Numbered from the stretch's first letter, positions 10,008 to 18,883 are shown. The stretch: 64,000 nucleotides of DNA from CAVRCA01 sp963719345 (GCA_963719345.1 CAVRCA010000001.1:1240001-1304000), one strand, 5' to 3'. Program-made: numbers and translations. The notes: generated by a model not told the origin, from the letters alone.

Positions 10008-10331
10008 TCAGTCCCGGCGGGCGGCCGGATGCACCGGCAATTCCGAACTGACCCAATCAAGCGCGTCGGCCATGCCGGCCCGCTGCTTCGCAGTGGCGCC
10101 TTGCACCCGCAGGTCGGCAACCACGATGCCCGACAACTCGCGCCAGACCGCAAAGACCGCGGCGCTCTCGCCGGATGCGAAAACCTCGAAGACCTCCGGG
10201 CTGAACGGGTAATCGGTGGCCAAGGTGTGGCGAAGCCCCCGGTCCCGTAGCACAGGGCGGAACTCGTGAATGGCCCGATGATCGCCAGGGGTGAGCGCCA
10301 GGCTCACATCGCGCTGCGGCGACGGACTCAT
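10008..10331 (-). CDS. Hypothetical protein
   Basis: 107 residues with no recognised family. The sequence looks like a small alpha/beta protein: a first part (about 1-45) with basic residues, then FEVFASGESAAVFAVWRELSG and IVVADLRVQGATAKQ, ending in a helix. It follows the other unknown gene by ten bases on the same strand, so the two form an operon. A coding call rests on that spacing and on the balanced amino-acid composition. Confidence 0.5.
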   Translation of the reverse strand: MSPSPQRDVSLALTPGDHRAIHEFRPVLRDRGLRHTLATDYPFSPEVFEVFASGESAAVFAVWRELSGIVVADLRVQGATAKQRAGMADALDWVSSELPVHPAARRD

Positions 10332-10341
10332 GCCGAGCGTC

Positions 10342-10800
10342 CTAGACCTCGGCCGAGGGAGCGATCAGCCAACCGGGCAGGCGGTCCCACCAAGTCGTCT
10401 GACGTCGCTGCTCGGCCGCAAGGACCGCGGCGGCCTCGAGCACCGCCCTTGCCAACCGCAGGCCGGCCGACATCGTGCCGAACAGATAGGAGGTCGACCG
10501 GATCAGGTCCTCGAAATGCAGCATGCCGTGATCGTCCCGGTAGATCGCCCAGGCCGGGACGGCACCCTCGGCGAGGACAATCATCCCGATCTCACGGGCG
10601 ATCTCCGGGCGTTGCAACTCCACGATCCAGCGCCCGCAATACGGCCGCAACTCGTCGACCAGGGCGATCGCCTCCGCATGTTCCTGGATGCTGAGCTCCT
10701 GCGGACCCGACGTCGCCGTCCAGACCGGACCCCGCGCGTCGCCCGGCCCAGGATGCCGACGTGACCCGTAGCGGTCCTCACTCTCACGCTGCTCGTCCAC
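10342..10800 (-). CDS. Hypothetical protein
   Basis: 152 residues from a GTG start with a GGAG about eleven bases upstream. The N-terminal 30 residues are charged and probably disordered. The remainder is helical, with IQEHAEAIALVDELRPYCGRW and GLRLARAVLEAAAVLAAEQRR, and a Trp-rich end (TTWWDRLPGWLI). No domain is recognised. It is the first gene of a two-gene minus-strand unit. Confidence 0.5.
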   Translation of the reverse strand: MDEQRESEDRYGSRRHPGPGDARGPVWTATSGPQELSIQEHAEAIALVDELRPYCGRWIVELQRPEIAREIGMIVLAEGAVPAWAIYRDDHGMLHFEDLIRSTSYLFGTMSAGLRLARAVLEAAAVLAAEQRRQTTWWDRLPGWLIAPSAEV

Positions 10801-10882
10801 TCGTGTTCACTCCGGCAAGAGATCACACGAAAGTGTTCGCTCACTTGGCCGTGATTTTCAAGCGAAATCTCGAAGACGCGGC

Positions 10883-10909
10883 TCGACCCTCCCGCGCGCG
10901 GAGGGTCGA
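10883..10909. terminator. Hairpin downstream of amidohydrolase gene
   Basis: TCGACCCTCC (10883-10892) and GGAGGGTCGA (10900-10909) form a perfect ten-base-pair stem with a seven-base CG loop, eleven bases beyond the minus-strand amidohydrolase stop. There is no T-tract, so it is not a classic intrinsic terminator. It may protect the 3' end or pause polymerase. Confidence 0.5.
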
Positions 10910-10920
10910 ACCGGGTCCGA

Positions 10921-12642
10921 TTACCTTCCCGAGGCGCTCTGTTGGCCGCGCACGAGCGTGCCCGGCAACGCGCCGGTCGCCTCGCCGTCGCGGAACGTGA
11001 CCTGACCCGACACGACGGTCGCCGCGTACCCCTGTGCCTTCTGCAGCAGGCGCTTGCCGCCGGCCGGTAGGTCGTGCGCCACGTAAGGCCGACCGAAATC
11101 GAGCCGGTCGTAGTCGATCACGTTGAGGTCGGCCTTCTTGCCGACCGCGACCACCCCCCGATCGTGCAGGCCCGCGGCGCCGGCCGTGTCCGAGGTCAGC
11201 CGGCGGACCACCTCCGGCAGATCGAACCGGCCACGCTTCTTGTTCCAATAGGTGATCAGCCAGGTCGGGTAGCCGGCGTCGAGGATGAAGCCGACATGCG
11301 CGCCGCCGTCGCCAAGCCCCATGATGGCGTTGCGGTTGGCGAGCATCCCCTCGCTCGCGGACAGGTCGTAGCCCGCGTAGTTGGAGATCGGCGTGTAGAT
11401 CATGCCGTGGCCGTCATCCTCCAGCAGCATGTCGTAGGCGACCTCCTGCGGCGCTCGACCCTCGCGGGCGGCGATCGCCTCGATCGAGTCCGGGTAGGTC
11501 GGCTCGTAATTGGGCGGATTGCCGAAGCGGAACATGTGCGCGAACGACAGCCGATGGAACAGCGGGAAGGTGGTGTCCTTCTTCGGGTCCTCGGCCAGCA
11601 TCCGCGCGCGGAACGCCGGGTCGCTCATGCGCCGGGCACGCTCCTCGACCGGCAGATGCGCAATCGACTTGTAGGCGGGTGTCGCGGAGAACGGATTCTG
11701 GCTGCCCTCCAGCCCGAGCAGCACGCCGATCCCGCGCGGCGCGACCACCGGGCGGATCGAGAGCCCGTCGCGCGCCGCAGCGTCGGCGTAGCCGAGCAGG
11801 TCCTTCCACGTATCCGGCTGGCTATTGCGCTGCGCCAGGGAAAAGACCGCCGGACGGCCGGAGCGCTCGACCACGCGGCGCAGCATCGCGAACTCGTCCT
11901 TGGGGTCGGGCTGGGTCCATTCGGACACCATCTCGATGAAGCCCGAGCCGGCATCGCGCAGCCCCATCGCGATCCCGGTCAGCTCCTCCTCCTGCGCCCG
12001 CAGAGTGGGCGTGTAGTCGCCGTGCAGGCTCTTGTGGCTGGTGGTGCGCGACGTGGAGAACCCGAACGCGCCGGCGCGCATGGCGTCGGCCGCGATCTCG
12101 CGCATCTGCGCGATGTCGCCCTGGTTGGCGTTCTCCAACCGCACCGCGCGATCGCCCATCACGAACACCCGCACCGCCGCGTGCGGCAGCAGCGCGCACA
12201 CGTCGACGTCGCGAGTGCGACGCTCGAGGGCACCGAGATAGTCGGCGAACGACTCCCACTCCCAGCTCAGGCCCTCGTGCATCACCGCGCCGGGGATGTC
12301 CTCGACGCCTTCCATCAGCTCGACCAGCTTTTCCCGGTCATCGGGCTTGCACGGCGCAAAGCCGACGCCGCAATTGCCCATCACCACCGTGGTCACGCCA
12401 TGCCAGGACGAGGGTGCGAGATGGCTGTCCCACACCGCCTGCCCGTCGTAATGGGTGTGGATGTCGACGAAGCCCGGGGTGACCAGCTTGCCCTTGGCAT
12501 CCACCTCCTCGGTTCCTGCGCCGGCGATCTTGCCGATCTCGACGATCCGGTTGCCGGCGACGCCGACATCGGCCTCGAACCCCGGTCTTCCGGTGCCGTC
12601 CACCACGGTGCCGCCGCGGATCACCAGGTCCAGCTCTGCCAT
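10921..12642 (-). CDS. N-acyl-D-amino-acid deacylase-family amidohydrolase
   Basis: 573 residues, an amidohydrolase-superfamily TIM barrel with the small N-terminal beta-sandwich (LDLVIRGGTVVDGTG). The metal motif HxH is in FVDIHTHYDGQ (about residues 60-70). MGNCGVGFAPC is characteristic of the D-aminoacylase branch, where a Cys bridges or replaces the carboxylated Lys. The C-terminal GLGDGGAHVG supplies the conserved Asp region, and VGKKADLNVIDYD closes the sandwich. Members hydrolyse N-acyl-D-amino acids or related amides; the substrate here is unknown. It has its own promoter and is divergent from an F420/PPOX-class enzyme. Confidence 0.88.
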   Translation of the reverse strand: MAELDLVIRGGTVVDGTGRPGFEADVGVAGNRIVEIGKIAGAGTEEVDAKGKLVTPGFVDIHTHYDGQAVWDSHLAPSSWHGVTTVVMGNCGVGFAPCKPDDREKLVELMEGVEDIPGAVMHEGLSWEWESFADYLGALERRTRDVDVCALLPHAAVRVFVMGDRAVRLENANQGDIAQMREIAADAMRAGAFGFSTSRTTSHKSLHGDYTPTLRAQEEELTGIAMGLRDAGSGFIEMVSEWTQPDPKDEFAMLRRVVERSGRPAVFSLAQRNSQPDTWKDLLGYADAAARDGLSIRPVVAPRGIGVLLGLEGSQNPFSATPAYKSIAHLPVEERARRMSDPAFRARMLAEDPKKDTTFPLFHRLSFAHMFRFGNPPNYEPTYPDSIEAIAAREGRAPQEVAYDMLLEDDGHGMIYTPISNYAGYDLSASEGMLANRNAIMGLGDGGAHVGFILDAGYPTWLITYWNKKRGRFDLPEVVRRLTSDTAGAAGLHDRGVVAVGKKADLNVIDYDRLDFGRPYVAHDLPAGGKRLLQKAQGYAATVVSGQVTFRDGEATGALPGTLVRGQQSASGR

Positions 12643-12680
12643 CTTCGTTCCTCGCGCTTGCTGATCTTGCCGTTGACAGG

Positions 12681-12709
12681 ACTATAGTCGCCGTACAGGC
12701 AGCGGTCAT
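12681..12709 (-). promoter_or_regulatory. Candidate sigma-70 promoter for the amidohydrolase
   Basis: On the minus strand ATGACC (12709-12704) and TATAGT (12686-12681) are separated by exactly 17 bases. The predicted start lies about 35 bases before the ATG at 12642, which has GAGGAA just upstream. The opposite strand also contains TTGACA at 12673-12678. Confidence 0.5.
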
Positions 12710-12750
12710 CCCTCCCGGGCTGCACCCCTGAGCAGCGTGTGGCAGGCAAG

Positions 12751-13170
12751 ATGACCGACGGCGAACGCGCCTTCATCGAACGCCAGCGGGTCGGCCGATT
12801 GGCCACCGCCGACGTGCAGGGCGCTCCCCATGTTGTACCGGTTTGTTTTCTCCTTTCCGGCGAGACGCTGTACGTGACGATCGACGGCAAGCCCAAGCGC
12901 CAGGATGTCCGCAGCCTCAAGCGGCTGCGCAACATCGCCGAGAATCCCGGCGTCGCTTTCGTCGTGGACCGCTACGACGAGGACTGGTCACGCCTGGGCT
13001 GGGTCATGCTGCGCGGCCGCGCCGATATCCTTGCCAGTGGCCAGGAGCATGACGACGCTCAGGGAGCGCTGAAGTCCCGCTATCGCCAACTCGTGCCCAT
13101 GGACATCGCCGACCTGCCGGTCATCGCCCTGCGCATCGAGAAGGTCACGCACTGGGGAGACCTTCTGTGA
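12751..13170 (+). CDS. PPOX-class F420-dependent oxidoreductase-like protein (Rv0121 type)
   Basis: 139 residues, a split beta-barrel flavin/F420-binding fold. Motifs of the pyridoxamine-phosphate-oxidase-like class are seen: FIERQRVGRLATADVQGAPH, VVPVCFLLSG, LYVTIDGKPK and VAFVVDRYDEDWSRLGWVM. These match the small family typified by mycobacterial Rv0121. It probably binds a flavin or deazaflavin and reduces a small substrate; neither is known. A GTG four codons upstream (12739) is an alternative start. It converges on the MFS gene, with 15 bases between their stops. Confidence 0.75.
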   Translation: MTDGERAFIERQRVGRLATADVQGAPHVVPVCFLLSGETLYVTIDGKPKRQDVRSLKRLRNIAENPGVAFVVDRYDEDWSRLGWVMLRGRADILASGQEHDDAQGALKSRYRQLVPMDIADLPVIALRIEKVTHWGDLL

Positions 13171-13185
13171 CACGGTTGGCCGCTC

Positions 13186-14529
13186 CTACGGCATCGCCTC
13201 ATGCCGAGCCGGCACCCTGGAAGGAGAGCTGCCGGATGTCACCCCGACCAACAGGGCGGCGATGAGGCTCGAAACGGCCATCAAGATGAGGCTGATGGTG
13301 AATGATCCGGTGTGGTCGCGCAGCAATCCGATCAGGTAGGGCCCAAAGAAGCCGCTGAGGTTGCCGACCGAATTGATCAACGCGACCCCGCCGGCAGCGG
13401 CCACACCGGTCAGAAACATCGTCGGCAGTGTCCAGAAAATCGCGATTGCCGACCATGAGCCGAGGATAACGCAAGCCAAGCCAGTGAGCGCAAGAGCCGC
13501 CGACACCGTATTGGCGCTCAGCAATACGCCGAGCGCCACCAAAATGCATGCCGAGACGATGTGCCACGTCCGTTCGCCGGTGTGGTCCGAGTGCCGCGTC
13601 CAGAACTGCAGCCCTATCACCGCGGCGGCGTTCGGCAGCACCAGGGTCCAGCCCACCTGCGCGTTGCTCAGCCCGAACTGCTTGATCATGAGGGGCATCC
13701 ACATCCCCATGCCGGCCAAGCTGAGGATCATGAAAAAATAGATCACGGCCAGCATCAGCACACGCGGATGGGCCAGCGCCTGGCCGAGGCTGTGGCGTCC
13801 CGCCGCTTCCCGCTCCACGCGCTCCGCGGCTAAGGTCCGGGCAAGCCAGTCGCGCTCCTGTTCAGAAAGCCAGCCTGCGTGCTCAGGCTTGGACTTCAGC
13901 AGCAGCGCGACCACCAGTCCCATCGCCAGGGCCGGGGCCGCCTCTATGACGAACAGCCACCGCCAGCCGGCAAGGTCGTAGGCACCGTTCACGGCCCCGA
14001 GCAGCCAGCCAGACAGTGGCGCGCCGATCAGGGCGGACAGGATCGAGGCGGTGCCAGCCAACGCCAGCATGCGCGCGCGCTGGCGATGGGGTACCCAGTT
14101 GCTGAGGTAAACAATCATCCCCGGCGCAAAGCCTGCCTCTGCCGCCCCAAGCAGAAAGCGAATCACGTAGAAACTCGTCTCGTTCCAAATGACTGCATTC
14201 AGGCCAGATACGACGCCCCACGTCATCATGATGAGGGCGAGCCAGAACCGGGCGCCGACGCGCTCCATGACAACGTTGCTGGGAATCTGGAAAAAGAAGT
14301 AGCCCAGGGAGAAAATACCGGCGCCGATGCCGAAGGCGGTGCCGTCGAAGTGCATGTCCTGGTTCATCGTGAGCGCGGCAAACCCGACATTCGTGCGATC
14401 GAGGTAGTTCGCGAAGTTGCAGAGAAGAAAGATCGGCACGAGGCGAGACACGATCTTGCGAATGGCGCTCCGTTCGACGCCAGCGTGCGGCACCGCGAAC
14501 AAGCCATCGCCCGGGTCTGCTAACGACAT
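13186..14529 (-). CDS. MFS transporter, anion:cation symporter (ACS) family
   Basis: 447 residues with about twelve membrane segments. The signature YLDRTNVGFAAL in the first helix, then GIGAGIFSLGYFFFQIPSNV and the loop-2/3 region, mark the ACS branch (phthalate, hydroxybenzoate, tartrate and glucarate permeases). It imports organic anions with protons at the inner membrane. The ATG at 14529 has AGGGGG five bases upstream. It is the last gene of a five-gene minus-strand operon with two amidohydrolases and a Rieske protein, so it may import their substrate. Confidence 0.87.
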   Translation of the reverse strand: MSLADPGDGLFAVPHAGVERSAIRKIVSRLVPIFLLCNFANYLDRTNVGFAALTMNQDMHFDGTAFGIGAGIFSLGYFFFQIPSNVVMERVGARFWLALIMMTWGVVSGLNAVIWNETSFYVIRFLLGAAEAGFAPGMIVYLSNWVPHRQRARMLALAGTASILSALIGAPLSGWLLGAVNGAYDLAGWRWLFVIEAAPALAMGLVVALLLKSKPEHAGWLSEQERDWLARTLAAERVEREAAGRHSLGQALAHPRVLMLAVIYFFMILSLAGMGMWMPLMIKQFGLSNAQVGWTLVLPNAAAVIGLQFWTRHSDHTGERTWHIVSACILVALGVLLSANTVSAALALTGLACVILGSWSAIAIFWTLPTMFLTGVAAAGGVALINSVGNLSGFFGPYLIGLLRDHTGSFTISLILMAVSSLIAALLVGVTSGSSPSRVPARHEAMP

Positions 14530-14563
14530 TCATTCCCCCTGTTATTGGGAGGTGTCGATCTGG

Positions 14564-14977
14564 CTACACCTCCACGACGATGTATTCCTGCTCGACCTGC
14601 ACCGGCACCGTCTCGGCCACGAACGGCCCTTTCGCCAGCGCCTCGCCGGGTTCCACCGTCACCGCGTAGCTGCGCGCCCAGACCCCTTGCGGGTCGCACC
14701 AGGACTGGCCGGTGCGGATGTCGAACTCCCAGCCGTGCCACGGACAGCGCAGCAACTCACCTTGCCGGATCAAGCGATAGCGTCCGGGTGCATCGGCGTC
14801 AGCGAACCCGACGATGCGGCCGCGACAGAGCGGCGCGCCCTCGTGCGGGCAGCGATTGATCAGCGCGAAGTATTCGTGGGCAACGTTGAACACGCCGATC
14901 TCGCGGCCCTGCACGGTGACGATCTTGCTGCCGCCCGGCGCGATCTCGCCGACGCTGGCAACCACATGCCGGGCCAT
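14564..14977 (-). CDS. Rieske [2Fe-2S] protein
   Basis: 137 residues, a single Rieske domain. The cluster ligands are visible in CPHEGAPLCRG (Cys-x-His) and CPWHGWEFD (Cys-x2-His). It is shorter than an oxygenase alpha subunit and lacks a catalytic domain, so it acts as a ferredoxin-type electron carrier or as part of an enzyme whose oxygenase lies elsewhere. The start is three bases beyond the stop of the upstream amidohydrolase, and the operon continues into the ACS transporter 34 bases on. Confidence 0.9.
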   Translation of the reverse strand: MARHVVASVGEIAPGGSKIVTVQGREIGVFNVAHEYFALINRCPHEGAPLCRGRIVGFADADAPGRYRLIRQGELLRCPWHGWEFDIRTGQSWCDPQGVWARSYAVTVEPGEALAKGPFVAETVPVQVEQEYIVVEV

Positions 14978-14980
14978 CGC

Positions 14981-16093
14981 TCAGTCGAGATTGTAGAGCG
15001 CAACCGCATTGTCGCGGAACAGTTTGCGCCGGAACGCCTCGGGCAACTCGACCTTGATCGCGTAACGGGGATCGTCCTGATCCCAGTGCGGGTAGTCGGT
15101 CGAGAACATGATCCGGTCCCAGCCGATCCACTCGAACGTCGCCAGCAGATCGGCGGGGCGCTCCGGCTCCTCGATCGGCTGGGTGGTGACCCAGATATGG
15201 TCCCGCACGTACTCGGAAGGCGCGCGCTTCAGGTGCGGCACCTCCTCGCGCAGCCGCTTCCAGTGCTTGTCGAGCCGCCAGCACAGCGAAGGGATCCAGC
15301 CAAAGCCGCCCTCGACCAACACGACGCGCAGTTTCGGGATGCGCTCGAAGACGCCTTCGACGACGAGGCTGGTGACCAGCGCCTCCATGCTCTGCACGTA
15401 GGAGTGATGCTCCTCGTGATAGAACGATGGCCAGCCGCCGCCGGTGGACGGATGGCCGCTGGTGCCGCCGAGATGCAGCGCGATCGGAAACCCGTTCGCC
15501 GCCGCCGCCTCCAGGATGGGCCAATAGCGCCGTCGCCCGAGCGGCTCCAGGCCGCGCGGCGGGATCATCACCTGCGTGAACCGCCGGTCGCCGGCGCGCC
15601 GCTCGATCTCGGCAACCGCCGCTTCGGTGTATTCGACCGGCACCTGGACCGAGCCCTTCAGGCGCGGCTCCGGATCGGACCAGACCTGCGCCTGCCAGTC
15701 GTTGACGGCGGTGCACAGTGCGGCGCCGAACTCCACGTTGCGCTCGTCCGAACAGCGCCCGATCAGCGGCAGCATCATGCCGTAGTCGGCGCCGAACGCA
15801 TCGAGCAACTGCTCGCGCATCAAGGCGAGATCGGAACCGGGATGGCTGCCGTCGGCAGGCCAGGCGTCGCGCCGCATGCCGGTCCCCGGCGCGAGGCGCG
15901 GATATTGCGGCGCGCCCGACAGCGCGGCGCGGGACCGGGTGCCGATCGTCTGCGCATGTTTGCGCCACCGCTCCGGCAGGAACGAGCCGAGCTCGGTCGG
16001 CGATCTCACGTAGGGATGCACGTCGCAGTCGACATACCCCAATCGGGTCTGGCCCGAGCGATCGGGGGCGCGATCCATGACCGTGACGTTCAT
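14981..16093 (-). CDS. Amidohydrolase family 2 (PF04909) protein
   Basis: About 370 residues, a metal-dependent TIM-barrel hydrolase or decarboxylase related to ACMSD and gamma-resorcylate decarboxylase. The N-terminal metal motif is GYVDCDVHPY. Later conserved elements are IALHLGGTSGH (metal His), the KLRVVLVEGGFGW strand and FSTDYPHWD (catalytic Asp). A longer frame opens at 16270, but the ATG at 16093 fits the family N terminus and lies 16 bases after the upstream paralogue. Products of this type in MFS/Rieske clusters usually act on aromatic or polyketide-like intermediates. The exact substrate is not evident. Confidence 0.87.
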   Translation of the reverse strand: MNVTVMDRAPDRSGQTRLGYVDCDVHPYVRSPTELGSFLPERWRKHAQTIGTRSRAALSGAPQYPRLAPGTGMRRDAWPADGSHPGSDLALMREQLLDAFGADYGMMLPLIGRCSDERNVEFGAALCTAVNDWQAQVWSDPEPRLKGSVQVPVEYTEAAVAEIERRAGDRRFTQVMIPPRGLEPLGRRRYWPILEAAAANGFPIALHLGGTSGHPSTGGGWPSFYHEEHHSYVQSMEALVTSLVVEGVFERIPKLRVVLVEGGFGWIPSLCWRLDKHWKRLREEVPHLKRAPSEYVRDHIWVTTQPIEEPERPADLLATFEWIGWDRIMFSTDYPHWDQDDPRYAIKVELPEAFRRKLFRDNAVALYNLD

Positions 16094-16109
16094 CGGGTTT
16101 GCTCCGGGT

Positions 16110-17177
16110 TCAAGGCGAGAGACGCGGATAGGTGGCGAGGGGGTTGTCGACGAGCATCTTGCGGGCCAGCGGTGCCGGCAATCCATCGGGCACCGCGTCG
16201 AGGCCGTCGAAATGCCAGTGCGGGTAGTCGGTCGAGAACAGCAGCATCTCGTCCGAGCCGATTTCCTCAATGATGCGCTCGACCTGCGCCGCGGTGGGCG
16301 GCGCGTCGAACGGCTGAAGGGTCAGACGCACGTGCTCGCGGATGACCTCGCCGGGCGGGCGCTTGTTCCACGGCACCTCGATGCGCGCCGCGCGCCAGGT
16401 CTTGTTGGCGCGCCAGATGAAATTGGGCAGCCACGTCACGCCGGATTCCAGCAGCACCACCTTCAGGCGCGGGAACTGCACGAACACGCCTTCGGTGACG
16501 AGGCTGTTGAGCGCACCGGCAAAACCCGACGACTGCGCGACGTAGTCTTCAAGGTAATAGGACGGCCAGCCGAGCGATGTCGGCGCGTGGCGGTAGCTGC
16601 TGCCGGCGTGGATGCCGATCGGCAAGCCGTGCCGCTCGGCCGCCTGGTAGATCGGCCAGTGCTGCCGCCGGCCCAGCGGCAACTCGCCCATCACCATGAC
16701 CAGCACCTGCACGAAGCGGCGGTCGGGTGCGAGGCGTTCGATCTCCTGCACGGACAGTTCGGGACTGTGCGCCGGGATGACGATCGAGGCGCGCAGGCGC
16801 GGGTCGCGGTCGAGCCATTCCGCGGCGATCCAGTCGTTCACCGCCCGGCAGAAGGCGGCCGAGAGATCCTCGGCGAAGAACACCTGAGCGCCGTGCAGGC
16901 AGTTCAGGATGGCGAACCTGGTCTGGAATCCGTCCAGCGCCTGCCGGCGCAGCAACTCGACGTCGCTGCCCGGAGCGCCCTTGGCTGGACGCCAGTCCGG
17001 TCGGCCGGTCAACGGCGAGCCTGGCGGATAGGCGCCGATCTCGAGGTTGTCGCGCTCGAGACCACGCGTCATGACGTGCTCGCGCCAATACTCGTCGAAG
17101 TAGGGCACCAGGACGTGCGTACCCGGCAACGCCACGTGGACGTCGCAATCGATCGCACCGGCCGGCGGAATGGTCAC
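16110..17177 (-). CDS. Amidohydrolase family 2 (PF04909) protein, paralogue
   Basis: 355 residues from a GTG start. It has the same architecture as the downstream gene: GAIDCDVHVA at the N terminus, IGIHAGSSYRH for the metal His, KVVLLESGVTWLP, and LFSTDYPHWHFDG with the conserved Asp. The two paralogues share DRRF and GRRQHW/GRRRYW segments, so they arose by duplication and may form a heteromeric enzyme. It lies 26 bases after the DHA2 transporter stop, within one operon. Confidence 0.87.
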   Translation of the reverse strand: MTIPPAGAIDCDVHVALPGTHVLVPYFDEYWREHVMTRGLERDNLEIGAYPPGSPLTGRPDWRPAKGAPGSDVELLRRQALDGFQTRFAILNCLHGAQVFFAEDLSAAFCRAVNDWIAAEWLDRDPRLRASIVIPAHSPELSVQEIERLAPDRRFVQVLVMVMGELPLGRRQHWPIYQAAERHGLPIGIHAGSSYRHAPTSLGWPSYYLEDYVAQSSGFAGALNSLVTEGVFVQFPRLKVVLLESGVTWLPNFIWRANKTWRAARIEVPWNKRPPGEVIREHVRLTLQPFDAPPTAAQVERIIEEIGSDEMLLFSTDYPHWHFDGLDAVPDGLPAPLARKMLVDNPLATYPRLSP

Positions 17178-17203
17178 TGCCGCGCTTCTCCCTTATGGGT
17201 AGA

Positions 17204-18694
17204 CTACCGCTGCCCTCCTTCCGGCGGCAACAGGCGACGCACCGGCAACGTCCACGCCACAGCGACGATGGTGCAGGAAAAGCAGGCGACCGTAAGGAAG
17301 ACGGCGCGAAAGGCGGCCGCGATCTCGGCATGGGTCTGCGCCTGCTGATCGGCCGGCAACGCGGCGAGCACCCCTGGCCCGCGCAGCACCATGCCGGCGA
17401 ATAGCGTGGCCGCATGGCGGTCCAGTGCCGTCAGCACGGCGAACAGGACGCAGCCCGCGATCGCCACCCCGAACGCCGAGCCGAGCGAGCGCGACAGTTG
17501 CAGCACGCCGGCTGCGATCCCGAGCCGTCCCGGACCGGCGACGATCTGCGTCGTGACCTGGGCGACCAGCATGGACGTGCCCTGGCACACGCCCCCCACC
17601 GCCAATACCGCGGAAAGCTCGGCGCGGCTCATCGCCGGGGCCCAGAGCGCCAGCATGACGAGGGTGAGCGCGGTGAGCGACAGCCCGACGACGGGAAACG
17701 CGGCGGTCCGTCCGGTTCGCGAAACCAGCATGCCGGTCAGCACGGAGCCGCCGCTCACCCCCGCCGTGAGCGGCAGGAGCAGCAGGCCGGAGGTGGCCGG
17801 GCTCGCCCCGGTCACTGCCTGGAAGTAGATCGGCAGGAACGTGACCATCGCCACCAGCGACGCCCCCGAGCAGGCCGACATCACGTTGGCGCGCCAGATC
17901 GCCGGCAAACGCAGCAGGCCAAGCGGCAACAGCGGCACCGCGGCCCTTCCCTGCTGCCAGATCAGCGCCGGCAACGCGACGACGGCGACCGACAGCAGGG
18001 CCGTGATCACCGGCAGATCCGAGAATTCCAGCGCCCGGACCCGGGACAACGCCAGCAACAGGGGAACGACCAGCAAGGTCAGAAGGCCGAGGCCCACGAC
18101 GTCGAACAGGACCGGGCCGCGGCGTCGCGTAGCCGACGGCAGACGGGTGACCAGCAGCAGCGCCACCACCCCGAGCGGTGCGTCGGCAAGGAACACTGCG
18201 CGCCAGCCGAACGATTGCGTGAGGAAGCCGCCGCCGACCGGCCCGAACGACGAACCGGCGACGATGCAGGCCGAGAAATAGCCCTGGTAGCGGCCGAGCA
18301 GACGGGCTGGCACCGCCTCTCCCAGCAGCGCCTGCGACAACGCCACCAAGCCGCCGCCGCCGAGGCCCTGCAGCGCGCGTGCCGCCAACAGCCATTGCAG
18401 GCTCGGACAGACCATGCACAGCAGCGACGCCACCACGAACAGCGAGATGGCGACCAGCATCAGGTTGCGCCGGCCGAACAGGTCGCCTAGCCGACCGTAG
18501 ACTGGGGCGGCGATGGTGCTGGCGATCAGGTTCGCCACGACGAGCCACTGCAGCAACTCCACGCTGCCGAACCGTGCGCCGATCGCCGGCAGGGCGGTGG
18601 CGACCGCAGTGCCATCCGCCGCGGAGAGGAACACCGGCAGCGCGATCGGCGGCATGATGGAGCGGAACAGACCCGGCGGCGAACGTTCGCTCAT
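17204..18694 (-). CDS. MFS transporter, DHA2 (EmrB/QacA) family
   Basis: 496 residues with about fourteen membrane segments. Family motifs are TAVATALPAIGARFG in helix 1, VYGRLGDLFGRRNLM in the loop between helices 2 and 3, RALQGLGGGGLVALSQAL (motif C region) and FGPVGGGFLTQSFGWRAVF. It exports drugs or small organic molecules by proton antiport. It is the first gene of the amidohydrolase operon and starts only 28 bases beyond the mature 3' end of tRNA-Val on the same strand, leaving little room for its own promoter. Confidence 0.88.
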   Translation of the reverse strand: MSERSPPGLFRSIMPPIALPVFLSAADGTAVATALPAIGARFGSVELLQWLVVANLIASTIAAPVYGRLGDLFGRRNLMLVAISLFVVASLLCMVCPSLQWLLAARALQGLGGGGLVALSQALLGEAVPARLLGRYQGYFSACIVAGSSFGPVGGGFLTQSFGWRAVFLADAPLGVVALLLVTRLPSATRRRGPVLFDVVGLGLLTLLVVPLLLALSRVRALEFSDLPVITALLSVAVVALPALIWQQGRAAVPLLPLGLLRLPAIWRANVMSACSGASLVAMVTFLPIYFQAVTGASPATSGLLLLPLTAGVSGGSVLTGMLVSRTGRTAAFPVVGLSLTALTLVMLALWAPAMSRAELSAVLAVGGVCQGTSMLVAQVTTQIVAGPGRLGIAAGVLQLSRSLGSAFGVAIAGCVLFAVLTALDRHAATLFAGMVLRGPGVLAALPADQQAQTHAEIAAAFRAVFLTVACFSCTIVAVAWTLPVRRLLPPEGGQR

Positions 18695-18722
18695 TGATAT
18701 CCGGGTCGGCCGTGAGGTCGGA

Positions 18723-18797
18723 TGGTGGGCGCGACAGGGATTGAACCTGTGACCCCCGCCATGTCAAGACGATGCTCTACCGCTGAGCTACGCGCCC
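18723..18797 (-). tRNA. tRNA-Val (anticodon GAC)
   Basis: Cloverleaf read on the minus strand. The acceptor stem is GGGCGCG with CGCGCCC, the D stem GCTC/GAGC, and the anticodon stem TCGTC/GGCGG encloses the loop TTGACAT with anticodon GAC. The T stem ACAGG/CCTGT encloses TTCAATC. The discriminator is A and CCA is encoded (18725-18723). It decodes GUC/GUU. Confidence 0.96.
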
Positions 18798-18809
18798 ATC
18801 CGAGGCGGT

Positions 18810-18838
18810 TTTCTAGCCGCGGGTGCCTGCTCTCGCAA
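18810..18838 (-). promoter_or_regulatory. Promoter of tRNA-Val
   Basis: Minus-strand TTGCGA (18838-18833) and TAGAAA (18815-18810) are 17 bases apart. The -10 element ends 12 bases before the tRNA 5' end. Given the 28-base gap behind the tRNA, this promoter may also drive the five-gene operon ending at 13186. Confidence 0.6.
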
Positions 18839-18883
18839 GCGGGGTGATGACAGCGACCGCGCCGCCCGCTTCAATGGGCGGCC

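Noticed and set aside
14417..16273. 618-residue open frame on the plus strand opposite the Rieske/amidohydrolase genes
   Set aside because: It is antisense to well-supported genes and its composition (His/Arg/Gln-rich) is what GC-rich third positions produce.
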